DNA from: Eonycteris spelaea
Taxonomy: Eukaryota; Chordata; Mammalia; Chiroptera; Pteropodidae
NCBI GenBank assembly: GCA_003508835.1
Contig: PUFA01000066.1
Location: forward strand, 6,218,501-6,282,500
Length of the DNA: 64,000 nt
Reading direction: 5' to 3'
Shown here: piece by piece, positions 54,370 to 64,000 of the stretch
How positions within the stretch are numbered: position 1 is the stretch's first letter
How the letters are laid out: the number at the start of each line of letters is the position of its first letter
Translations under genes and position numbers: made by a program
Notes under the pieces: generated by a model
What the model saw: the letters and a program-made list of their open reading frames with translations, nothing else
What the model was told of the DNA's origin: nothing
Database searches by the model: none

Positions 54370-55165
54370 TTACCTTTGACTCCTCTCTCATTCAACATCA
54401 ATCCCATTAGCAGATCCTCTTAGATATGCCCTCAAACATATTTTGAATCCACCTTCTTCTCCCTGTCTACACCACCACCATTCTCATTTAGGCCACCAGT
54501 CTCTCCAACAGGGACAACTACAGGTGTGTCCTCCATGATCCACCTGTGCTCCTGTTCTATCCCTTTACAGTACTTTCCACCAAGTTGTGAGAATAATCTG
54601 AAGATAATTTAAATTTTATTCTGTAACTTACCTGCTTAAAACCCTCCATCAGTTTTTCACTGTATTTGCTACATGACCCAAGGCCCTGGTCACAACCTAT
54701 AAAGCCTGTCTGATCTTGCCCCTGCCTGGCTCTCAGCGTCACTCCATGCCACTTATTCTTTATGGCATTCTGCTCCAATCTTACTGGGTGTCCGACTCTT
54801 TCTTGAGATTTCCAAGTTCATCACCATCTTACAGATTTTGAATTTACTCTGATTTCTTCTGATCATAAATCTTTCTTCTTAGGTCATCTCATGGCTGCCT
54901 CCTTCTCTTTCAGAGCACAGCTGTTCTAGAAAAGCCTTCACTGACTAAGCTCCCTCCCAGTCAATCACGATTACATATCTTGATTGATTTCTTCCTAGTA
55001 ATGATAGCGATCATTTATATGTATGTGTATTGTCTCTGCTCACTAGAATATGATATCTTTGGAAGTGCAGTCATGAGCATCTTGTTCTTCCCTATAATCC
55101 TCAGTATCTAGAAGAGGCCCCCTAACAGAGTAGGTACCCCACAAATATGTATGGAATTTTGACCA
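54370..55165 (+). mobile_element. L2 LINE 3' region, sense
   Basis: About 800 bp with L2 blocks in order: TTTGACTCCTCTCTCATTCA, ATCCCATTAGCAGATCCTCT, GCTTAAAACCCTCCATCAGT, CTATAAAGCCTGTCTGATCT, TGCCCCTGCCTGGCTCTCAG, AAAGCCTTCACTGACTAAGC, and the terminal CCCTAACAGAGTAGGTACC segment. Confidence 0.88.
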
Positions 55166-56977
55166 CAAAATAATTAAAGAACAGTAACATGCGACAGATG
55201 AGCACTGTCGGATCCTTAACTCTGAATTTCTCCTATGTCACTTGCTGGCTAATAACAGCAAACAATAGAACCAGCTCCCAAAAAAGCAAGAGAAAAAAAA
55301 CAAATGAACAACTGAAAATATCTTAGCTGACTCTATTGCAAAAATGTATGCAAATGAAATTAACAAGTAAACACAAAAGATAGATAATTACTGATTTTAT
55401 CTGATTTAATTACTGTTTGCTCCTCCAGCTGCAAGAGCTGGGCGTTCCCTGGACTGGTGGCACTACCACCGGCTTCTCTCAGGCAATCCGTTTTGCTGTT
55501 TCTTCCATCCAGAGTAATGCTCTCCCCAGAATTCTACCACCATGGGCTTCCGGTAGAAATATCTGTGACATGCAGAGAAACAATTACAGCCATTTGTCTC
55601 CCAACGGTAAGAACGACTGTCTTCTCACAGGGGCCCCCAATGCTTCCAAGACAGTATGTTTCTTCCTGTCCAGAGACAGAAATGCGATCTCAGACGCACA
55701 AGAAAAGCAGTGCCGATAAGTCTATTCTCGTCAGTCGCACAAACAGCCTTATTCTTTGCCGACTGCAAACACGGTTTGAAGTCACTGTTTCTGCCAAGCC
55801 AAAGTCTTCGAATGCAGAGGTCGAGTGATTGAAAGTTCCAGATTACAGGCAGAAGGAGATGAAGAGTTGTTTACAGCTCTTGCTCATCCACTAAAAGCCT
55901 CTGGCCAGAAACCGCTCTCTGTTTGAGAGAAAGTAAATTTCTTCCACGGATGAAAATAAATGTGTTTTGAGGGACATCTAGGCAGGCCTTGTGGCGGGGG
56001 CATGGCTTGCAGACCCGTTGAAGGCATGGGGTATGTGGGGGTGATAACTAGCAGTCATTCCTCAAACCAGGGAGGTCCCTGGCCGACAACGACCGAAGCT
56101 GGGAGCAGAGAGATGGAGCTGTTTGTCTCAGTGTGAGATGGGATTAGTTATACCTCCGCAGGAACAAACCTCTCTTGGTGAGTTCGGCTCTAACGATCAT
56201 TGTATCGCATTTGATGTAAGGGCCCTGTTTTACCGGATGCCTTGAACAACTGGACCACAAACCATTAGAACTGGAGGTGCCCGGACTCTGGTTGACTATC
56301 CAACAACATAAGGACCTTAGTTTGGTAATTGAGATCTCTTTATCCTGGATTGTCTTTGTACCAAGTTGTTCTTGAATCACGGCTTCAAGTAAGAAGATGA
56401 AACAAGAATGAATTTCCTCTGTTCTGTATTTCTCTGTTTCTCAACATTCAGCGTATACACACGCATTCATACATTCAGTCATTAGAAATTAGGACTTTCT
56501 GTCTGTCTGTCAGACATGTGTTAGGTAATTGTTATGCTTGGTATCTGGAGCGACTCAATAGTGTGGTCCATGATCGTGATGGAATGTAGTGAGTCCTACA
56601 GTGCAGGTCAACATCAGGGCCGGGAAGCCCAGATGCTGGAGTGATGTGTTGCACTCAGGAGTTTCGGAGAGCACTTGACAAGGGCAGGGACCATAATGGT
56701 TAAGTAGAATGAGATTTCCGGTCTAGGTTGGGTTAGGGGGATTGAACAAGTAGTTTCCAAAACAAATAAACAGAAATACCTCTAGAGTTTATTAGCTCTG
56801 GGGCGGGAGTCATGGGCAGTTGAAGACTGCGATGTAATTTACAAATGCCCACAAACAAACAGACAGACAGACAGATTTTTAAATGCAGTTCCAAGGAGAT
56901 CACAGAAGACCCTATAGCAGGTGCCGGTTAATAATCTACGAAAACTTCTGTCTAGATTCCCTTCATTCACTTTCACC
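55166..56977. other. Unassigned sequence
   Basis: Overlapping frames of 100 and 123 residues at 55417-55828 have no recognisable domain. A (GACA)n microsatellite lies near its end. Confidence 0.35.
56854..56876. repeat. (ACAA)/(GACA) tetranucleotide repeat
   Basis: ACAAACAAACAGACAGACAG: AACA units change to GACA units within one short array. Confidence 0.85.
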
Positions 56978-57150
56978 TTTAAAGCAGTGTTTTTCAAAGG
57001 GGAGGCTGTGGGCCAAGCGCGTTAGAAACACCTGAGATGTTCGCGTAACGTGCAGACTCCTGAGGTCCGTCTCAGACCATACAACAGTCGCTCTAGTAGG
57101 GGTCCAGGACTCTGCATTTTAACAACTGCATTTGTGTGATTCTCTGCACG
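56978..57150 (+). mobile_element. MER20-type hAT-Charlie transposon, sense
   Basis: GCAGTGTTTTTCAAAGGGGA (the CAGTGGTTCTCAAAGTGTGG terminus), GTTAGAAACACCTGAGATGT, GTCGCTCTAGTAGGGGTCCA and GACTCTGCATTTTAACAACT match MER20 order. Confidence 0.7.
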
Positions 57151-57279
57151 AATTTTTGTTTCCTTTTATTAGTATTTATTAATGCTGAATTGACTCCCAG
57201 GCCATAAGCTTTTGTTTCTTCCATTTCTTCCAGGATACCTTTTCCTTCCGTGCACACTCCTCTTGCGGGGTAGGGACAG

Positions 57280-58400
57280 TCTGCTCTTTCTCAGCGAGGA
57301 TGGTGGCAGTGTGGCGGGGGTTAAGCGGGGTTCCTCCGCCCTGAGCTCGTGAGCTCTACGGGGGTCCCCCAGGGGTTTTACATGCCAGAGTCCCCATCCA
57401 AACCCCGAGTCAGTGCTCCCCTCTGCATTCCTGAGCACGTGCATCAAAGGTTCAGCCCTCTTTCCGGGCCGGCGACCCTGCGTCCAGCCCCACTGTGTGT
57501 CCCGGGCACATGCGCCGACTCCACCATCATGAGGATGGAACGTCACCACGGCTTCTGCAAAGTGCTGTCCTTCAGGTACTTGCTGGCTTTTGGGACACGT
57601 GTGCCCTCGATGGCCTGTGCCGTTTCACGAGCGATCCTGATGCAAACGCAGAGGCTCGAAGCTCTTGGTTTGCATGATTTTGTGGGGTTTTCTGGGTCAG
57701 GGGAATAGCGGACCATCCTCAGAGGTCACCTCAGGCCGCTTGTGAGAAGAAGAAGAAACTGTGCAGTGAAATCGTTACGAGTCCCTAAGAGGTTCTGCTG
57801 CCTATACCCTAAACCCCGGCCGGTGCCCGGAATCCGGACTCCCTTTGAAACTAGGGGTGTTGTGCACCCTCATCTGCTGAGAGGCCTGACGGTCTCATTC
57901 ATAGACAATCCCCCAGTTAGAACACTCGACTCCCACCCCACCGTGAGTGCCACCACGACGTGTCGTGAAGGTCAGCTTCCCACTGAACGTCACACGCCGA
58001 TTATGCCTACCTTGTTCCTGTGGGTTTGTCTCATTTGCCCAGGAAAATCGTAAGTCCCTGGAGCTGTTGGCTCCTCGTGTCCCATCTCGTGTCCCACAGA
58101 TGGTTGGGCACATGCAATGTGCTTACTAAGCGCTTATCAGTCGGTCCTAGAAGCAGCGCGTTTGCTTCCTCTTTCGTTACGTGGCCGGCCGGCCTCCCTG
58201 CCGTTCCATCAGGATCCAGATGGTTTTCGTGTGTCGTTCGCAGCGTTTTGTTTCAGGCTGACCTTGTACACTCCTGCGTACATCATCCGGTCCGTTTTAT
58301 CAGAAGTGTTATTAGATTTATCCGCAGCTTCGCCTCTCCCTCCCTGGCCTCCCCACGGTTCCTTCACTGAACGCACTTTGTGTTGAGCAAACAGACTCTA
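57280..58400. other. CpG-rich interval
   Basis: CpG is frequent throughout, for example CGGGCCGGCGACC near 57467-57479 and GCGCCGACTCC near 57511. Many overlapping frames occur on both strands (126 residues minus, 119 plus), typical of GC-rich DNA. No protein domain was recognised. Possible CpG island or GC-biased patch. Confidence 0.45.
58000..58145 (+). mobile_element. Possible L2 LINE 3' end, sense
   Basis: GTTTGTCTCATTTGCCCAGG, AAAATCGTAAGTCCCTGGAG, GGTTGGGCACATGCAATGTG and CTTACTAAGCGCTTATC follow the layout of the L2 terminus, with high divergence. Confidence 0.5.
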
Positions 58401-59619
58401 ATCTGCACATCTTGCTCCGAGCTCCGACAGAGCTGCCAGGCGAGCGTCCCCATGCCAGCCAGGAACAGCTGTTCAAGTGGGCCAGAGCAGCGGGCAGCGA
58501 TCGTGTGTGCAGCTCTCTTGCTGCTGGGCCCTGGGTCCGGGGTGCAAATGTTGGCCTCGCCTGCTGGAAGTCCTAGAAGCGGCTGCCTGCTGATTGGTGA
58601 TAACTTGCATAATCACACAGAGCATTCCAGCGCTGCCAAGCGTGAGCGAGACCCTGCGAGCTCCCCCCGGGCAGGCCCTTGCTGATTGGCCAAGTCCTTA
58701 TCTCCCAGCCTGCAGGCGACGAAGAGAGCAAGAGCCGGATGTGCCCGACCCAAGGGGTGTCCATTACAACCCCAATGGTTTCGGCATGTGGAGGCGACAA
58801 CTTGATGCTTTCCACTTGCAAAGTTACTAAGAAAACTAACTACATACGGTTCATCGTGGACATGGTACCTATGTACTGAAACATCCGGATGGGCTATGTT
58901 GGTATTTTTATGTTTTATAGATAAAAAAGTCTATTATGAGAGCTTATAGAATTGGCTTCCAGAAACATTTCATAAGGAAATTTCTTCTTCTAGTGAAGCC
59001 AGATTCTGAGCAAGCCACAATACTCATGTCTATGGCTTTCTCGTAGGATTTGGCTTACTGCTGTGGGGGGAAAAAAAAAAAAAGTATATGGTTTTTTGAA
59101 ATTAAAATGGCCCAGCAAAGCAGTTAAAAATGGCAACATTAAATGGAAGATAAGCCAAGTGCAATCTTTTGCTTTAATATTTCTCAAATCACTCTATTTC
59201 AGCCATTTTTATTGCTACCAGTTTCATAGAAACCCTCACCTTTTCAGTCGTGGTCCGCTTCACTGGATCCTCAGCGATCTCTTCGCCTGCCGTGCTCACC
59301 TGGCAGAGATTCTCACAGCCCTGGCATGTCACGTTTTCCTTCTCATTAACTCTCTCAGGTGGCCACGGGTGGAAGATGTCCCAACGCTCTGTTACGGACG
59401 AGAGGGTCTGGCACAAGTCCCCTCTTTTCTCTAAATGCAGATTAACCTACTCAGCAAAGGGTCCTACAAGCTTCAACATGGTCAAGTTCCTTTGCATCTC
59501 CGTGTACAGAGAATGCTTCGTTCTTTACCCCTCACTCTGTCTGCCCGACCTTGGGCATGACCTCTACCATATTCAGTTCTGCAGAATGTTAGTCGTGAAT
59601 GATATTTACTGGAGGTCTT
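58401..59619. other. Unassigned sequence
   Basis: GC-rich at first, then ordinary. A13 run near 59070. Short frames show no recognisable domain. Confidence 0.35.
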
Positions 59620-59637
59620 AAAAAATTGGTCAAAGAA
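59620..59637 (+). repeat. Target-site duplication, left copy, of the 5S-derived SINE
   Basis: AAAAAATTGGTCAAAGAA. It is preceded by CTT, so the inferred nick site is TT/AAAA, the preferred L1 endonuclease target. It matches 59867-59884 at 17 of 18 positions. Confidence 0.85.
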
Positions 59638-59758
59638 GTCTTTGGCCATGCTATCCTGAACAAGCCCAATCCCATCTGATCTCAGAAGCTAAGCAGGGTC
59701 AGGCCTGGTTAGTACTTGGATGGGAGACCACCTAGGAAGACCAGGTGCTATAGGCATA
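59638..59758 (+). pseudogene. 5S rRNA-like head of the SINE
   Basis: Colinear with 5S rRNA from its first base (GTCTxxGGCCAT) to the 3' stem (GTGCTATAGGC). Substitutions at paired positions of helices I and III and loss of several CpGs mean it is not a functional 5S gene. The polymerase III promoter elements are close to consensus, so transcription of the SINE is conceivable. Confidence 0.9.
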
Positions 59759-59866
59759 AAAATGATTTTTTAAGTAATAATCTAAAAAAGGGATTGTAAA
59801 CTGACAAGGTCCTTGCAATCTGTGAGGACAACCAAGAGTTGCCTTATTCCCGCCTGCCCCCCCAAA
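59638..59866 (+). mobile_element. 5S rRNA-derived SINE (fruit-bat Meg-like)
   Basis: A 229-bp retroposon in three parts. The head (59638-59758) aligns without gaps over the full 121-nt length of mammalian 5S rRNA at about 84% by my count against remembered sequence. Most differences are at CpG positions. The internal control region is largely intact: AAGCTAAGCAGGGTC (box A) is unchanged, and box C has only two changes (TGGATGGGAGACCACCTAG). The body (59759 to about 59863) has no 5S homology. The tail is an A9 run overlapping the right duplication. Complete head, non-5S body, A tail and long duplication together favour a 5S-SINE over a simple 5S pseudogene. Such SINEs are known from pteropodid bats. 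Only one copy is seen in the window. Confidence 0.8.
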
Positions 59867-59884
59867 AAAAAATTAGTCAAAGAA
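59867..59884 (+). repeat. Target-site duplication, right copy, of the 5S-derived SINE
   Basis: AAAAAATTAGTCAAAGAA differs from the left copy by a single G to A change. Confidence 0.85.
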
Positions 59885-60159
59885 ATTTGAGAAATTGGTG
59901 GGGAGTATGAAAGTCCACTATCTCTAAAACATCCTATTTATAAAAGAAAGCAGTTTTGCTCATTTAGCCAATCATTTCCTAGCCCTAGCTGAACTCAGAG
60001 CACATTTCTTCGGGAGCACGCCTCACTTAATGTTTCACGGGCCAGCAATCTGGAAAATTCCCTTTTAAAGCCTTAGCGTCCTGGTTCTTCTTTTGCACCG
60101 CCCATACACAGAGGAGTTCTGTTTCACTTACGCGCACGCCCGCCACTCTCGGCACCGTG
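59885..60159. other. Unassigned sequence
   Basis: No recognised feature. Confidence 0.35.
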
Positions 60160-60235
60160 CTCTAAGACTATCTCTGTGACCGTGGGCAAGTTACCGATCA
60201 GTTTCATTTATAAGTTATAAAAACCAAATGCAGAT
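60160..60235 (+). repeat. MIR core fragment, sense
   Basis: TCTGTGACCGTGGGCAAGTT, then ACCGATCAGTTTCATTTATA match the MIR core (GTGTGACCTTGGGCAAGTTA, CTCAGTTTCCTCATCTGTA). Confidence 0.65.
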
Positions 60236-60312
60236 GAGTTTGAGCAGGTGGGGAAGGTTTCATAGCTCGAATTATTGGCAAATACAACAGTGGCTGCTAC
60301 TCTTGGGCAAAG

Positions 60313-60537
60313 CTCAGTGGTTCTTGGCAAAGGGTGGTTTTCCTTCTTCCCATCCGCGCCCTCACCCCTACATTCCGGACCAATTTGACAATGTCTGAAG
60401 ACATTTTTGTTGTCACAACTGCAGGAAAGGGAGTACTACTGGCCTCTAGCTCCAGACAGAGGTCAGCACAGGACAGTTCTACCCCATGAGGAAATATTAG
60501 GCACAAAATGTCAGCATGCCAAAATTGAGAAACTCCG
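60313..60537 (+). mobile_element. MER5A-type hAT-Charlie transposon
   Basis: CTCAGTGGTTCTTGGCAAAG terminus, TTTGACAATGTCTGAAGACA, TTTTTGTTGTCACAACTGCA, TACTACTGGCCTCTAGCTCC and the end AATTGAGAAACTCCGG match MER5A through both termini. A short extra insert lies near the left end. Confidence 0.85.
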
Positions 60538-61039
60538 GTTACAGCTCCAAATACTCCAGGTATTAGGGATTCTTTGGCATTCCTCTCTCATTTCTTCGGT
60601 CAAATCTTTATTTCATCTTTATCTGCATAGTAGGATTTTGGGCTGATGTTCATATCAGATTCACTTATATCCAGTTTTGTGATCTGGTAGAAGTCTTCCT
60701 TACCAGTTTCATCAGGACACTGCATGAGATCCATTTAATTGGGTCAAATTCGGTCACATGCTTGATTGTTTTAAAATCACACCCACATAGACTGCGTCCC
60801 CATCTTTGGGGGAGATGGTATAAAACTTGATGGGGGGTGAGCAATGTGTGGGGCAAAAGCAACATTTATCACACTTTCTAGGAATGTGGCTCCTTTTAAA
60901 ATAGAAATGATAATTTATCTCATAAAATATCAACGTGAAGCTTATTTTTAATGCATGGAAAAGAGCCTGACAAAATATTTGAAACACGGGAGATGTTTAA
61001 TAAATGGTAGACATGACTGGTAGATTTTTAAAATGTTTT
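60538..61039. other. Unassigned sequence
   Basis: No recognised feature. Confidence 0.35.
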
Positions 61040-62130
61040 CATTGTGTCAAGAACACTCAACATGAGATCTTCCCTCTTAGCAAAATTTTTAAGTACACAA
61101 GATGGTATTGTTTATTGTAGGCACAATGTGGTACAGCAGATCCATAAACTTAATTCATCTTGCATAACAGAACTCAATGCTCTTTGAACAGCATCTTCCC
61201 ATTTACTCCTCCCTGCAGTCTTGGTAGCCACCATTTTTCTGTTTCTGTGAGTGTGACTGTTTTAAATACCATATAAGTAGAATCATACACTGTTTTCCTT
61301 CTGTGTCTTGTTTATTCCGCTTAGCATAATATTCATCCATGCTGTTGTAAATGGCAAGAGTTCCTTCTTTTTTCAAAGGCTGAATAATGTTTCATTATAT
61401 GTTATAAATAATATTATATACGTGTGTATCTTATATGCCACATTTTTTTATCCATTCATTCGTCAATGGACGTTTAGTTTGTTTAGACTGTTTCTGTATC
61501 TTGTCTATTGTGAATAACGCTGTGTTACCATAGGTGTGTGTACATTTTTTTTTTTTTGAGATTTTGATTCAGTTCTCTTGAACATATACTCAGAAGCAGG
61601 ATTACTGTACTATACGGTTGTTCTATTTAAAAATTTTTGAGAAACCTTCATACAGTTTTCTGGTGTAGCTATACCATTTTACATTTCCACTAACAACGTA
61701 CAAAAGTTTCAGTTTCTCCACGTTCTCACTAACATGCGTTGTGCTTCGGTTTCGCTTTGCTTTGAAACTAGCCATTCTAACAGGTGTGTGGTTTTGATTT
61801 ATATTTCTTTGTTGATTAGTGATGCTAAGTACCTTTTCATATACCTGTTGGCCATTTATGTTTCTTCTTTGGAGAAATATCTATTCAAGTCCTTTGCCCA
61901 TTTTTTTTTTGATGGTCATGTAATTTTTTGCTAGGAGTCATAGGAGTTCCTTACGTATTATGAGTACGAATTCTTGATCAGATATCTGTTTTGCAAATAC
62001 TTTCTCTCATTCTGTAGATTGTCATTTTACCCTGTTGATTGCTTCTCCCATACTGTGCACAAGCTTTTTAGTTTGATATAGTCCCACTCGTCTAATTTTG
62101 CTTTTGTTGTTTGTGCTTCTGATGTCATAA
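61040..62130 (-). mobile_element. LINE-1 3' UTR and ORF2 C-terminal region, antisense
   Basis: Reverse-complement landmarks in order: AACATGAGATCTTCCCTCTT, GTGGTACAGCAGATCCATAA, ATATAAGTAGAATCATACAC, a CATCCATGCTGTTGTAAATG block, GGCTGAATAATGTTTCATTA, TTATCCATTCATTCGTCAAT, ACTCAGAAGCAGGATTACTG, AATATCTATTCAAGTCCTTT and TTGCTTTTGTTGTTTGTGCT. It resembles the L1MA/L1MB group. Plus-strand frames over it are antisense shadows. Confidence 0.9.
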
Positions 62131-63454
62131 TTATTAGTAGCTATTTAATGATGATGCTGATTGAAAGACAGATAGAATAATATACTATCTGATATTAAAA
62201 CAAAGTCAATATCATATGCAGTCCAGAAATGAGAATAGAAGACACATGATTTTACCTTTGGTTTTGATTTTTATTTTCAAATGTCAGCGTTAGGGCTTTG
62301 AAATGTCTTGCTTATATAAGAACATCACGAGCTGATGAAATATATCTGGCAGTTGTCATCTCAGGAGTCCGTTTAAAGTTGTGAAGTATACACAGTCTGA
62401 AATGTTTGGTGTCAAGGCAGCATTTAAATCCTTAGACCAATTAAGTCTAATTATTGAGCGAACAGGTGATATTTCCTTCAACAATGTGAAGGTTATATTA
62501 AATTTATTTTTAAGTTACAAGGTACACCTACTAACTGTCAGTCAGTGAAGTGTTTATTTAAGAAGGTTTTAGAAAAAAACATATAGAGATTAGGGATACT
62601 AATTTGAAATCAGGCCTTTCTTATATTAAGAGCATTATATTTGGATTATGAAAAAAAAATCTTGCTTATTTAACCAATAATGTGGTAAGCCTAAAACATA
62701 CTTTCTGAAACTCATAGCAAGGTCTAGTAAAGGTTTCAAGCACATGTGAATTGGAGGTAACTTACGAGTTTGGAATGCCAGAAATGTCTCATCGGTTGCT
62801 AAGTGACTGACAACCAATGTCACTCTTCTCTCTAGCTATATTAAAAATACATAATATTGTTTGACAAGAGTTTTTGTGGAGCAGCCAGATAGATCAGCAT
62901 CAGGCTACAGAGATCAGTGCAGGAAAAACCTTACAATGGCAGCCAACATAAAAACAAATCTTGGTGGATGTGAAAATCGCTGAGTAAATACACACAGGGA
63001 ACAGTATATGAAGAGTATTCCAAGCTTTATACACTATGCTACAGAAATACATACAGGGAGCTCAACTTTTGCTCCCTGGGGTATGAATGAAGTGAGAGGC
63101 GGTGTGCCACGTGGAGACAAAGGTACCAGAAGTGGCCAGTAGTAACCACATTTTCTGATGATCACGACGGAGAGAGCAGGTGCAGTTTTATTCTCGGTTC
63201 TATTTTTCAATAAAGGCATGAAGCAAAGTATATAAAGAATAATACAACAAGCACTCATGGACCCCACCATCCCACTTCATTCCGACATGGACAAGTCCTC
63301 TTGGCTTGTCCTCTGCAATCACACCCTCTCCCTGCCAATGCCCTTCTCATGACTCAACAAATCGTTTCCAAGATATATTAATGTTAATTACATAGCTTTA
63401 ATTAATACAGTCTGTTGCTTCTTTAAAAATATCATTAACATCTTTGTATCCCTA
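62131..63454. other. Unassigned sequence
   Basis: About 1.3 kb, AT-rich, with no repeat or gene recognised. Confidence 0.4.
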
Positions 63455-63645
63455 GCCTATATACAAGTCACTGTGCTAAGCCATTTTCACTTTTCCTAAT
63501 TTCTATAAACTTACAACAAACTTGAAAAACTTGAAATATATTTTCTTTTCTTGCACACCTGGGAAAAATGAGTCTTAGAGAATACAAATAACTTGCCAAG
63601 ATTATACTCCATAATACCAAGCTACATATCAAATGCAAATACTCA
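63455..63645 (-). repeat. MIR SINE, antisense
   Basis: AGTCACTGTGCTAAGCCATT, TCACTTTTCCTAATTTCTAT, GGGAAAAATGAGTCTTAGAG and AAATAACTTGCCAAGATTAT follow reverse-complement MIR. Confidence 0.7.
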
Positions 63646-64000
63646 AAAATATACTCAATTTTGGAGGATAAGTATGTACTGTTTCATTAGCTATAAAGGT
63701 ACTATATAAATGTTTTTATTTTTCTAGGAAATAGAAGAATTGATTTACTATCATTGAATATTAGAAATTTCCATTACACACATTGAATTTTTGGGGTTTA
63801 AAGAGTCAGAAAGACTGTATTGTTGTTTGTTGCATATAAAAACTCCCTTATAGCATTCTAACTGCATAAAGTGAAGAGGAAAATAAAGAATATTTCTTGA
63901 CTGTCTCACCCTATGAAATGTTCAAACTGGCTATCTACATGTAACTATGATACCTATGTATTCGAGCCCATAATTAAGTGGGATCATTTGCCATTTAAAA
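63646..64000. other. Unassigned sequence at window end
   Basis: No recognised feature. Confidence 0.35.

Noticed and set aside
59638..59758. Functional 5S rRNA gene
   Set aside because: About 19 differences from 5S rRNA, many at paired CpG positions, and the unit is embedded in a retroposon with a target-site duplication. No tandem 5S array.

Overview
This is mammalian nuclear DNA of intergenic or deep intronic type. I find no convincing protein-coding gene, no functional rRNA or tRNA, no CRISPR array and nothing bacterial. The long open frames are by-products of low-complexity tracts or of old transposons. The recognisable content is ancient placental repeats (MIR, L2, L1M-type LINE-1, MER5A and MER20 hAT transposons, MLT1/MaLR LTRs) plus microsatellites and long strand-asymmetric polypyrimidine tracts. 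Family names come from remembered consensus sequences, not from a database search, so most repeat boundaries are good to a few tens of bases.

Organism: there are no Alu, rodent B1/B2, carnivore, ruminant or horse SINEs. The L1 3' ends look laurasiatherian. The one young-looking SINE (59638-59866) begins with a complete 5S rRNA-like sequence, continues into about 108 bases of unrelated sequence, ends in an A tract and is flanked by an 18-bp target-site duplication cut at TT/AAAA. 5S rRNA-derived SINEs have been described in pteropodid fruit bats, so a megabat is my best guess. It rests mainly on this one element.

Layout. 0-11 kb: microsatellites, two pyrimidine-rich tracts (1659-1832, 2929-3294), MIR, L2 and L1 fragments, a 180-bp CA/CG Z-DNA-type repeat (5290-5469), a GC-box/CpG cluster (6486-6840), and a 5'-truncated L1 with a clear 19-bp duplication (8357-9136). 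11-20 kb: L2 (11690-12530), an MLT1 LTR (12630-13268), two oppositely oriented L1 ORF2 pieces (15250-16110), an AT-rich stretch with no recognised repeat (16.1-18.1 kb), and a CpG-rich kilobase (18360-19370). 20-30 kb: a perfect 29-bp duplication, a composite L1/MER5A site, an exon-like segment (22824-22874), then MIR, L2 and L1. 30-42 kb: L1, L2, two palindromic elements near 33.4-33.8 kb, a long antisense L2, an L1 carrying a (TTA)17 repeat, and an L1 with the inverted structure of twin priming (38815-39225). 42-64 kb: mostly unassigned sequence to 45 kb, a 1.9-kb L1 (47786-49715), several L2s, a CpG-rich interval (57280-58400), the 5S-SINE and a 1.1-kb antisense L1 (61040-62130).

No genes work together here. 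The main relation is mechanistic: the 5S-SINE and the 8.4-kb L1 both carry hallmarks of L1-type target-primed reverse transcription, so the SINE was presumably mobilised by L1 machinery.
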